64,000 bases of DNA from Hericium rajendrae (lineage: Eukaryota > Basidiomycota > Agaricomycetes > Russulales > Hericiaceae): the NCBI GenBank assembly GCA_033439255.1, contig CM065879.1, forward strand, positions 4,222,501 through 4,286,500. Direction: 5' to 3'. How positions within the stretch are numbered: the stretch's first letter is position 1; every line of letters begins with the position of its first letter. Positions 46,805 to 58,041 of the stretch are shown here, piece by piece. The notes below the pieces were generated by a model. That model saw only the letters and a program-made list of their open reading frames with translations. It did no database searches and had not been told where the DNA came from. The translations under genes were made by a program, and so were the position numbers.

Positions 46805-47742
46805 GCTCGACGCCCGTGTCATCCTTGGCGGGTATAGTGCAGGGTTCTTGAGAAGAGGTGAGAATGTCTTCCGACCTCGTTCCGAGGCTGACATCACATC
46901 TCTTCTTTGTACAGCATTTGTCGAATAGAAAGTGTAATGTGCTTGCGTGGACGAGCATCATGATGGCATGGTGAGTGTCCGTCATGCCTTTCAGGCCCTC
47001 TGTTGGCCCTGGAAGTACAAATGAGGATCGTGCAGCGTCTATTGACCACGCGCCGAGTCGAGACTCGAAGATATCATTAAACAATTTCTGTCTTCATAAT
47101 AACTGTAATCTGTCACGCGGACATCTTTCTCACTCCTCTTCATTGTCAGACTTGTCAGACTTCAACGTAAAAAAACCCGTCATTACAAGGATCCCAGCAT
47201 TGCATTGCGATGATAATTCACTGGTTTCATCGTATTCTGTCCAATCGCATGGCGGCCCTACCCTGTCCTGTCATACTCGAATCAGCATGCCTTGTTTGGT
47301 TCCAGTATAATCTGTCAAGGCCTTGTTACATCGCTTTCCGTCATGTTCGCCCCTATCGCCCCCTGCACGGAATTCCAGGTGATGTACCATTCAGATGTCG
47401 CCGTTCTGTTTTCCTTGATGGGATGTTCGTTCCTATCTGTCCTGCGGAACCGATCGTACACAAACTTCCATATTCCTTGCAGTTCTCTTTAATATGTCTG
47501 GTTGGCTGACCTGGAATACACCGATATCCGATAATCCTGAAGGCAATCCATCTCCCAGATCTACACGTCCTTTCGCTTTCGCACTAACTTGTTCGAAGGA
47601 CTTCCTCTGAGTTGCCCAGTCCTCGGCTGTGGATGTGCCTTCGTTAAGATATTTTTCTTTAGATGTAAGAGCCCAATATTCTCTAACAGATACCCATGGC
47701 AGGCTAATGACTAGTCTGTAATCCAGTTTCCCTTCGACACCA
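46805..47742. other. Divergent promoter region, left duplicate
   Basis: Lies between the multicopper oxidase (minus) and DUF6534 copy 2 (plus). It is homologous to 49960-50830: shared phrases include CTTCTT(T/C)GTACAGCATTTGTC and GGAATTCCAGGTGAT. It marks the middle of a segmental duplication. Confidence 0.65.
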
Positions 47743-49151
47743 TGGATACCCCACCACTAGATGACAGTCACAATGCTATAATCTGGCTGTGAGAGTTAGT
47801 GTTTTTCGAGGCTGGTCGGGAATTGACAGATAATTTCATCTGACAGTGCTGGTCCTCGCCTGATTGGTCTGTTTTTCAATTGGGGCTTGCTCGGCATCCT
47901 GACCGCGCAGGTGTACATTTACTTTGTCAACTTTCCGAAAGACAGGCGAGTTTTCAAAGTCTTGGGTCCGTTGTATTCGGTACATCATCTCTCCTCCCGT
48001 ATCTTATGTACGTACCCGCTTCAGTCTACGCTGTGTACCTGGTAGACTGGGCCCAGACCTGCTCGGCGACATATGACGGCTTCCAGTGGTTCGTTTACGG
48101 CTGGGGCGACATCCACGTGCTCAACAGCTCAGAGACAGGCTATCTGAATGTCCCCATCTTGTCTAGCATCGTTGCGATCACTGTTCAGGTGGGGCTCTTA
48201 CACTCAAAGGACATCCACGCATATAGTTGACAGGGAATGGGCAGATCTTCTTCGGCTGGCGCATCTGGACATTCTCGAAGTCTTTTATCCCCCTAATCTG
48301 CATCGTCGTCCTCGCAGTGGTTCAGCTCGGCGGCGCCATCGCTGTCGCATACTTCGTGAGTCCGAGTCCCGATCTCCAACAAATGAAAAATGCCATTGCC
48401 ACTGACGGACAGATATATGAACAAACGTGCAGGTTGCGACTGTTCCTCTGGAGAATGCCCGAGAGCCAGGTCTTCCGGATGCTGTTGGCATTAGACTAGG
48501 CACGAGCGTGGTCGCGGATGCGATCATCTCTATTTCCATGACTTACTTCGTGAGTATGCTCGGTACTTCCTTTGTGGATCTGGAGTTGACCATCACCCAG
48601 CTGCTGAAGAAACGTGAAACAGCTATAAAGCTCAACAACGTGCTTACCCGTCGTATGTCCCCATCACCAGTACCTCTCACATGCTCCGCCCAACCTGATT
48701 TGATGCAGTCGTCCGCCTGACGATAGAGACGGGCACAGTGACCACGCTCTTCGCGATCATGGACCTCGTCTTTTTCCTCGCGGCACACAACGGTCTGCAT
48801 GAAGTTTCAGGCGTTGCTCTTGCAAAGCTTTACTCAAATTCGCTCCTCGCCACCTTCAACAATCGCCTGCTCATGGCGAGCGACTCCTTCAAGGTGCATG
48901 GCCGGCACCGTATGCACTCCGAACTCGATTATAACAATAGCGGGGGCTTTCTTTTTGAGATGAGCATGCGTCGCGACAAGAGCGTAGATTCTCATTCGGG
49001 AGAGACTGTCGATGCGGGTGTGATGCCACAGGTGAAGGGGAAGAGCGGGGTGCGGGTTGTGAGGACGGTGAATACGAAGGAGGATGAGGTGCAAATACCA
49101 AGTCATGCGCACATCGTGAGTTTACTTGTCCTTCTCTGGTTTTCATATTGA
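47743..49151 (+). CDS. DUF6534 membrane protein, copy 2
   Basis: Seven exons with consistent phases: 47743-47789, 47847-47965, 48025-48188, 48245-48355, 48433-48549, 48601-48652 and 48709 onwards. The last reads to 49151, but GTGAGT after HAHI (about 49114) may be the donor of a terminal intron. The protein begins MDTPPLDDSHNAIIWL and has seven hydrophobic segments, NNVLTRLVRLTIETGTV before the last helix and a hydrophilic C-terminal tail. No frame break, so this is the best preserved copy. Function unknown; a plasma-membrane seven-helix protein is likely from topology. Confidence 0.85.
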
Positions 49152-50830
49152 CATCTCAGTTTTCTCTTTAAAGCCCGTCTAGTGGATTTTCGGACGACAG
49201 GCGCAATCCGCGATGGATTGCTGCGCAGGCATTTTGAGTGTACGTGCTGGCCACAAAGCCCTGCGCTGTAATATTTGGAGCTCTCTCCGACATCAGGGCA
49301 TTGTAGCATCTATGTATGTGCTATTAGTTTATTTGTTTTGGGTCCGATGAGTATACAGGGATGAAAGCATCCGGGCGAGAGTGGTGAGTGGTATCCGGAG
49401 CCACACTGCCCGGTTACAGAAGCTTGGTCGAAATAGTCTCCTGGTGGAACGGACCACTACAAAGACGTGTTCAATCTTCAGCGTTCATGATGCACTGACT
49501 TCGAAAGTACTTGCCTACGCACCTAGCTTGTTTGTGTCTCGTCGGCGAAGGGCGGCAAATAATGGGTGATCTCGCTTTGCAATTTAGCGCATCGATATCG
49601 CTTGCGGCGAGCGGAGTGTCGGTGACGGAGGTAAATTTCTCACGTTCTTGACGAGTCGGATAACGACCGTGCCGCTTTCCGCCATTTTATCATAAACCTT
49701 GATCCACTCATGATCGCCTTCCTAAGTCCTTAGACGGGCCCGACAAGGCACCTTTGACAAGCTATTGATGACGAGAGAATTGCGCGCCGCGACGAAGGCA
49801 CTCGCGCCGATGCACAGACCATGGTCCGTAGGCTGCTATACCAGAAATCCATACAGCTTTCCTTTCCAGTCGAAGCAACAGCAAGAGCGGCTGCTCTATG
49901 TTCGATGATACTGTCCTTGGCGGGGATGGTACAGGATTCTCGAGACCAGGTGAGAGCCAACGTGGCTGCCCCACCATTCCGCCCGCATTCCGAGAGCATT
50001 CCGAGATTGACACCATGGCTCTTCTTCGTACAGCATTTGTCTAATAAGAGAAGTAAAATGCGCCTGCCAATAAGTGGAATCATGATGGCGCAGTGAATGC
50101 GCATCGCGCCGGTCTATATGAATACGAAAGAGGCTCGTGGAGCGTCTAACGATGAGGCACTTAGGGCCATTGTATTCGCTTCTCTGTCTCGGTGGAATGT
50201 TGCCACGCGGCCATCTTTCTTACTCCTCTTTGACAGACGAACGGCGTCCATTGCGGAGGTGGCAAAGTCGCATTGCGGTGGTGTTTTACTGATTTCCTGT
50301 TAATCATCGGCACCTCGATATGGAATTCCTGGACACTTGGCAGACACATCTTCTCTTCGCGAAGCCATGTCGGGCGGCACTTCATGCAGTTTGCACATAT
50401 CCTTTTCGTCATATTAGCCCCGTGTCGCCTGTGCATGGAATTCCAGGTGATATTCATTCACCATCAAGCTTCCATTAGTTTCCATGCGGAGATAATTTGC
50501 CTTGCGCATCCAAGGATACATAACTCTCCACGTTCCGTGCAGGCCCTTTTCAGCTTCCGAGCCCACTGACGTCTGCCTCGTTGCAGGAGGACCTAACTTA
50601 TACCGATATTGGATAGACCTGAAGCAAATCTCTCTTCCATACGATCAACATCCCTCTTCCCTTCCGCACTGACTTGCTCAGCGAACGATTCTTCACTTTT
50701 GCCGACGACTCCCCAATCCTCGTCCGCGAGCGTGCCTGTTTCACAATATCTTCCTTCAGATGTGAGATCGCAAGGCACTCTAGAGTTAACGCAGGCTGAT
50801 AGTCGGTTCGGAATACAGCTTCCGACTGCC
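49152..50830. other. Duplicated intergenic segment
   Basis: Contains the multicopper oxidase relic (49436-49960) and the copy of the divergent promoter region. No other gene. Confidence 0.5.
49436..50090 (-). pseudogene. Decayed 5' end of a second multicopper oxidase
   Basis: Nucleotide phrases of the intact gene's 5' region recur in order: GGNCCACTACAAA, CGTTCA(C/T)GAT, GTC(G/C)GCGAAGGG(C/G)GGCAAAT, then the leader region with CCTTGGCGGG and TACAGCATTTGTC. Only exons 1-3 of the gene are represented; the rest is missing. It is the counterpart of 46375-46980 in the other duplicon. Confidence 0.65.
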
Positions 50831-52266
50831 ATGGACGCCGCACCGCTAGACACCAGCCACGATGCCATAATTTGGCTGTGAGTACAGTGTGTTTGGAGAC
50901 CAGTTGAACATTGACAGACAATCTTGTTCGCTCTTCCAGGGCCGGTCCGCGCCTGCTCGGCCTGTTCTTCAACTGGGCTCTGCTGGGCGTCCTAACCGCG
51001 CAGGTCTACATCTATTTTATCAACTTCCCGGAAGACAGGCAGGTCTTTAAGGTCCTAAGTCCGTCATCTTCCATGCATAATCCCTTTCTGTGTTACTGAC
51101 GAGGCGGGCATATCCGCTTCAGTTTATGCAGTGTACTTCCTGGATTGGGCCCAGACCTGCTCGGCGACATACGATGGCTTCCAGTGGTTCGTCTACGGCT
51201 GGGGCGATATCAACGTGCTCAACAATCTCGAGACTGGCTTTCTCAACATCCCCATCCTATCGAGCATCGTTGCGATTACTGTTCAGGCGAGCACTTGCAT
51301 CTGGGGGACGTCCGCGCCTCTGCTGACAGTGAACCTCCAGATCTTCTTCGGCTGGCGCATATGGACATTTTCCAAATCGTTCGTGCCCCTGATTTTCATC
51401 GTCGTCCTCGCGGTTGCCCAGCTCGGCGGAGCCATCGCTGTTGCATATTATGTGAGTCAGAATATTATCCCTGGGCTGAAGCGAATAGCGATGACATCAC
51501 TATTGCTGACCGATGAATGTATGAACAAATTTACAGATCAAGACCAATCCTGTGGAAAATGCACGGGAAGCGGGTCTTCCAGATGCTGTCGGTGTCAGAT
51601 TAGGCACGAGCGTGGTCGCCGACGCCATTATTGCGATTTCCATGACGTACTTCGTGAGTATTTCTAGTTCTACGCTCTGTAGCGAGACCGATAGCTAATC
51701 ATTGAACAGCTGCTAAAACGTCGCGAAGAAGCTATCAAGTTGAACAATGTGTTGACTCGCCGTACGTCCCCACCACGTTCAGCTTGCCCTGTCTAACCTG
51801 ATCTCGTGCAGTCGTTCGCCTGACGATTGAGACAGGCACAGTGACCGCGCTCTTCGCGATCATGGACCTCGTCTTCTTCCTCGTGGCACACAACGGGCTG
51901 CACGAAGTCTCAGGCGTCATCCTCGCGAAGCTCTACACCAACTCGCTTCTCGTCATCTTCAACAACCGCCTGCTTATGGCGAGCAAGTCCTTCAATGTGC
52001 ACGGCCGACACCGCATGCATGCGGAGCTCGAGAACCAGAACAGGGTGACTTTGAGCACCGGAATTGTGTTCGGAACGGGCATGCGCGCGGACGAGACTGC
52101 GGATTCGGGGGATACGAGCGTTGGCATGCCGCTGCCGGCAGACAAGGAAAAGGGCGCGGTGCAGGTCGTGACATCAGTGGATGTGGAGACGGATGACGTG
52201 CAGATACCCATTCACGCGTATATCGTGAGTTTGACCGTTCTTCCCAGGCATGAGTATGGGTGCTGA
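50831..52266 (+). CDS. DUF6534 membrane protein, copy 3
   Basis: Exons 50831-50877, 50940-51058, 51123-51286, 51341-51451, 51537-51653, 51710-51761 and 51812 onwards match copy 2 exactly in length and phase up to exon 6. The last exon reads to 52266, or to 52224 if GTGAGT there is a donor. Starts MDAAPLDTSHDAIIWL. The hydrophobic segments are as in copy 2. Intron 3 starts GC (CAG|GCGAGC) where the paralogues have GT, so it is either a GC-AG intron or a splice-weakened copy. The start of exon 5 (IKTNPVENARE) differs from the VATVPLENARE of the others. No frame break. Confidence 0.85.
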
Positions 52267-53611
52267 GCCGTTGCCGCGAAGCCTCCAGGAAACCCGTCAT
52301 CCAGCGGCATGGCCGATGATAAAAGCAAGCCACAATGGCTTGATGCGCAAGTTGTCTGAGTGTGGGTATTGATCAAAAGCTCTGCTCCTTTGGAGCTCTT
52401 TACGCGAGTTGCGGACTTTTTTTTCTTTCCATATTGCTTTGCAGCGCAGGCGCACTATCCAGCGTCACGATTAACATGATAGGGCCGTTAGACCCATGTA
52501 ACGCCGCCGAACGAGAAGCTGAAGAGACATTGCATTGAATGTGTATGTACCATCAATTACTTCTTAGGCTCGTTGCTATATCAGCAGTCTGTAAGGTGAA
52601 ACGATGTCGACCATGGCGGAGAAAAATAGTCCATTGCTTAGATGATCACGAGTGTAGCGTGAGCTAAAGGTAAGAGGGGAAAAAAGTTCAATTTTTAGAA
52701 TTGGCGTCCTGGAATTCCCCTTCCTTCACAGCAATCCTCGCCTCCAACTCTTCTATCTTCTCAACGTCTCTGCCTCTTTTTCTGAATTCTGGACCTTAAT
52801 ATCTGCCTTATGGACTAGTGGCACAAGCGTGATAAGACCATGCTTCGACTTAGAAGCAGCGTTTGCTGCAACAGCAATCTATATATAAGCATTAACTGAC
52901 ACTCAGGTATAAAAACGAGCGGGAGATAAACCTGGACATCAAAATCATCTTGGCGCTTGAGAAACTCCTGCTTTATGTTCTTAACTTAGTGGTCATCAAT
53001 TCGATAAACGAGGATGCTGATGGACGATGCAGAACTTCGTTCTACATGATGAAATAAAGCTGTGCCGCTCCACAGTGTGATATCACTGAAAAAACCTCTT
53101 GATGACATGTATGATCATGTCCGCGTACCAAAAATATTATCGATTGTAAGAGTTGTATTCAACCTCATGCTCATGGGCGATATTCGCGAGCATTGCGAGA
53201 TTGCGAAGGACGAGCGTACGGTACAGTCAGGCCCACATGTTACGAGCTCGATGACAGTATCTGTGGGCCAGCCGAAGATGATCCATATGACGTCCCTGCC
53301 GGCAAGCCGAAGAAGACTTCGAGAATGAATTTGACGAGCCGCGAGACCACGAGCGCGAGCTGTAGACATGCGAAGACAAGAGGCATCGAGATTTGAAGCT
53401 TTGAAGCTTTGAAGCTTTGAAGCTTTGGTTTCCTTCGCGGCACGCTTTCGTAGAGTTCAATGCCCACCTCCTGGAACGAAAGGACGAGTTCTACGTTAAC
53501 ATTAGGCCTATATGATCAATGAAGTATCGTTCAATAACTAGGAAAATGCGAGTATAAATTGGTCCTCAGGTTTGAGCAGAGCGGCGATTTGAGCGTCTGA
53601 AGTCGTGTAAC
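52267..53611 (-). other. Unidentified gene relic, minus strand
   Basis: Read on minus, pieces look like protein coding in disjoint frames: SRLVKFILEVFFGLPAG near 53330, then SGTALFHHVERSSAS near 53050, and IAVAANAASKSKHGLITLV near 52830 after an intron-like GTTTAT...TATATAG. Stops separate them. I cannot name the family; it is probably a decayed gene next to the CACTA insertion. Confidence 0.35.
53394..53428. repeat. 8-bp tandem repeat (GAAGCTTT)
   Basis: About four head-to-tail copies of GAAGCTTT within the relic region just left of the CACTA element. Confidence 0.85.
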
Positions 53612-53614
53612 CTT
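53612..53614 (+). repeat. 3-bp target duplication (CTT), left
   Basis: CTT precedes CACTAT and matches CTT at 60862-60864, the 3-bp duplication typical of CACTA elements. Confidence 0.8.
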
Positions 53615-54187
53615 CACTATGAGAGTAAAAGAGGGTGAAAATCGCGGCAGAAGAGGGTGAATTTGACGTTTCACTGCATTTGAGGGTGATGTTTCGGTGA
53701 AAGACGAACTGCGGTGAATGCCGATTATTTTCACCTTATGCACGTTCACTGCAGGAAGCAGTTATTTTCACTGTCCAGATAGTATCGAGCTGTTCACCGC
53801 AATAGAACAGTGAAATTCACCATCCAGTCACCCAACAGGTGGGGAAGTTGCAAGTAAGTACATATTGTCCTGCAGCCACGCACCGGTGGGTGCGAAGCAC
53901 AATTACAGGCCATATGTATCGAGATATTCTGCTTTCCATTCAGAAGTAAGTACTCTGATCTCTTGATAATGCTACATGCTTCCGGTTCCTATCATTAATG
54001 TATGGTCTTATGTCCTCAAAAGTCCATCAGAATCAGCAAAGCAACCCGCTCCTGCTCAAAGCATGGTCCTGTCTCTGCACTGCCCCTGACGTGTCGCTGC
54101 GGCACAAGGTAGTCTCCGGTGATGTTGCAAGTGGCTGAATCGGCGTAATCTGCGGCCATAAGATGGGAATACTGACGGGGGAGTCAG

Positions 54188-57100
54188 TTAGTCCGCGTCC
54201 TCTGTATCTGGCATGTACAATGCTCGAGACAAGGATCCACTGCGGTCAATGATAGCCCAGTGACCACTTTGATACGAGATGCGGCCAACCAGGCATTGTA
54301 CACACTGCAAGTCAAAGAATTCCTCCGTTTTTGATTCGCTTGAGTAATAATGAATGTCGAGTGCCGCGTGCGAGGAATCAATGTTGCAAGAGGTGATCCC
54401 GGCGAGAAAAACTGTTTCTCCAGGAGCAGATATATTCAAAGCACGCGACGGAGGAAGAGAGATAGCGATAATGTGCTGTAGGCGGCCATAGCAGGTTCTT
54501 GGCTCAAAAACAGGCTTCACGCGTGGCCGATGTGCAAACTTGTCGACAAGGACCTCATACTATGACAAGTTTGTTACCATGATAGGTACTTCATGAGGCA
54601 GAAAATGACTCATGCGCACATAGGTAGCATCACGCCGAGTATCGTCACCATGACCGATAGACTTTGCCGCCGTAATTGTGTCACCGTCGTCAATACGAAC
54701 TTTTGCCCATTGCTCGATACGAGCAGACAGTAGGCACTGCTTGACAGACCTGATGTCTTTCGCCTTGTTGTAGCGTGTAGCGAGGCTCTTTTCGATGCAT
54801 CGCATGGTCAACTCATCGAGCAGATCAGACTTGCGTGATGGCGGTAAGAGAGTACACATAGGATCTATATAGATGCACGACATGATTAACGATCACCTGC
54901 GAGGTAAGATCCACTTGAAACTCACATAATGGGGCCCGCATACCATGCAATTGTCTCTGAGTCTCCTGTGATGAACCAAGCAACGATAATGGCTCATCGT
55001 CCAAATTGTAGATGAGCTGGATCTGTGTGATCTGAGCACACTCGACAACGTAGCGGTCCAGAGACGAAAAAGGATGTTTCTTGCTCTTGATAGCAGGTCT
55101 GATAATCCCACAATAACGCTCCATGGGAAAGGCCCAGTATGTCCATACAGGCCCGCATGCTTCGATAAGGTCAGCGATGTGCAGCAAAGCATGAATGGTC
55201 ACCGGACAAGTTGAGATGCATTGCGGGTCGTTTTGGTAGTATAGCCTATTAATGGGGATGTCAGATGGAGCGTAACAAAAATAGATGAAACTGACTTCTC
55301 GAAGTCCTCAACCCAGCACTGAAATCCACGACGAAGCCGTTCAATCTCATCCTTCGTGATCGTAAACTGAAGGCACAGGTGAAGCAGCTTAACAAGGTCT
55401 ATAAAGTGATTGTAGTAAATCTCTCGTTGAAATTTGCGATGAAGGAGTACGGGTGCGATATAGAGTGTCCAGAATGACCAAGTGTCCGCGGTTGTGGACG
55501 TGTTGTCCTTAGCGACATTTGGTGGACGAGCACCGTAGCAGCCAGGTATAGTGGACCCACTTTCAGCAGTCGCCGCGCCGATGGCATCCCAAACTGAGTT
55601 CTGAAGCCGGTATGACCCTGATCCTTCGTCGAGACATTTGAACTCTCCTGTCCAAAGTAGAACCAGATTCTTCATCAGATTTTCCCAAATGAGATGCATG
55701 AAGTCGTAAGGGAATGATTTCGACATGGACATAGAGGACAAGTAGACCCAGACTGAGAGACCCTTGATGCCATATTCTTTTGACAGTGCTGTACTGTCAG
55801 ATTGTGTTCGCGCAAACTGAACCTCCTTCGCCTGGGCCACTATCTCATTATGGGTCCGTAAGGGAAGATTGCCTGCATCATATGCATTGATCTTCGATGA
55901 ATCATTCATGACGGCAGGATGTCGAGAGCGATCAAGGGGGACATAATGAGTCGTAGCGCGAGCTCCCGGAGTCCGAAGTCCTGTGATCTTGCAAATTCGG
56001 CATGGCGAAAGACCATTATGACCTTTCATCCACGTAATAAGTGACACCGCTGGGATATCTCCAAAGACGAGGAGAAGGTAAGCCCGTAGAGCAAAAATCT
56101 TCTGCTCAAGTGGATCAAAAGCGGGAACACCAACTTCCAACTCGAGAGCTTCCTGCACGAACGGCCAAAGAAATGAATCAATGTCGACAGGCTTCCTTGG
56201 ACCTGGAATGACACCGAGCGAGATGATATTGCGAAGATGAAATCGGACCTCTGGCGGTAGGTTGTAATTGAAAAGAATCAAGGGCCAGCATGTTGATTTT
56301 CGCTTGCGAAATGGTGCAAACCCATCTGTCGAGAGGCCGAGAGCAATGTCACGAGGATCACCGAAGAATCGATGAGGAAATTCATGGCCATCAACGACCA
56401 CTTTTCTGCGACGTAGACGCTTATAGTGCTTGCTGTCAAAGATGTCCTTGACGACATCTTCCTCCGGAGCATGCCCAAAGGCACGATATTGCATCTGAGT
56501 TGCCACAGCTTTGTTACTGACAGCCGCGCAAAGGCGAGGTATGAGCGGAAGATAGGTGAAATGTTTGCGGGCCCGACCATTAGGTTGATATCGAGATGCC
56601 TTGCAGTGCGGGCATGAGACGAGGTTGGCGTGAGACCCTGTGTAGCAGATGCAAGAATTGGGACAACAATCGTACAATATAGGCTTGAAGCCCGCTAACG
56701 AGGCAATACGTGTACGTGCAGATGCAAGCGATGGGACCTCCTCATGCGGAAAAACTGTGCCAAGGTCCTTGTATGCACTATCTGTAATATGATGCCGAAG
56801 TTTGAAGGCATACAGCCGTAACAATTGACGATCACTGTTACTGATATCGCTTGCTAAATGACAAACACGTCAGATAAGTCCAAGTAGACCCAACGAGTCA
56901 AGCACTACAATGTACATACCGTCTAATTGTGTCTCCCGGACAAAGCCCTCAGACACATGGTCGAATGCCGCAAAAAAAGGATCGTCCGGCTCAAGCGCAC
57001 CGTACGAGTCCTCGACATCACAGTCTGAGTCAGTTTGAATGCCCGCCTCATCTGCCCAAGGTTCATCATCGGAGTCCTCATTGGTTGAGACTGTGTCTGC

Positions 57101-57744
57101 GCCAAGTCCTGGGATGGGAGAATCCATCTGAGGTTGCTCTGATTCGAATGAAGGTGCATGGTCGTATGAAGGCGCATGATCGTATGAAGGCGCATGACCA
57201 TATGAAGGCGCATGATCGTACGAAGGAGAGGGCGCATTGTAGGAACCTGCGAGAAAGCAATTCATGACCAGAAATGATAAAGACTGAGATGCAAACACAC
57301 CTGGTACACATTCGTCACCATCCAGCTGTTGTCCGTCATCCATGTTATGAGAACTGCCTTGGCCTAGACTGACTGCTGCTTCAGATGTGTCCGTCGTTCG
57401 CTCAGGTTCTAAGATGCCATTAATAAATACCGAAGACAAGATAGCAAACAAGGGGGGAGCGTACCTTCCTTCCGACGTGCGCGCTTCTTCAACTTCGGTA
57501 CTGGGACAGCGCTGTCAATGTCAGAATCGTCTGACGTGTTCATATCCTGCTCCATGTGCCGTTTCGAACTGCCGCTTTGCATCGCAAATTCCTCTAGCTG
57601 TGCGGCCAGAGACCCTCGTATATGTGGAGCGACCAGACCTTCTCCATGTCGCCGTGCAGTGCTTGGGTGAATAAGGAGATTGCAACCGCAGCGACAGTGA
57701 ACTCGTTTGGGCTGCAGTCGAGGTTTCTTCGACTTCGGTGGCAT
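54188..57744 (-). CDS. Tnp2-family CACTA transposase
   Basis: Multi-exon gene starting at 57744 (MPPKSKKPRLQPKRVHCRCGC). An N-terminal Cys-rich patch and acidic linker contain PSYDHA repeats. The large exon 56824-55199 then carries the transposase core: GFKPILYDCCPNSC and CPHCKASRY (zinc-like Cys), HFTYLPLIPRL, ALGLSTDGFAPF (candidate first catalytic Asp), WMKGHNGLSPCRIC, and FPYDFMHLIWENLMKNL (candidate second Asp). Later exons (55202-54900, 54880-54560, 54520-54188) give HALLHIADLIEACGPVW...FPMERYCGIIRP, typical of the family's C-terminal half, and end YMPDTEDAD. I see no stop or frame change within the exons. It cuts and pastes the flanking element. Confidence 0.85.
57137..57235. repeat. 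18-bp minisatellite in transposase linker
   Basis: About five copies of a GAAGGCGCATGATCGTAT-like unit, translated on minus as PSYDHA/PSYGHA repeats. Confidence 0.8.
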
Positions 57745-58041
57745 GTCTTCTATGGTCTCGGAAATATGGGAACTAAGGCAAAAGGTTAATATGAGACAGC
57801 ATGAAAAGGAATCATGAACTCACAGAGGCCAGTCGAGCTATTGGATCTTTGTCGAGAGACGGAGGCAAACTGGTTACGGAGCCGCCGGCGCCCGCTCGCG
57901 CATGTCTCCGCACGATCTTTTCTGTATGCGTTGACGTGGCAACTGTCTCCTCAACCTGCAACAAAGACTCTATGTTCAGTCTGTTTCTATTATGTTCTCT
58001 TCGACAACTCACTTATTATTTATTAATTCAGTATCAACGCC

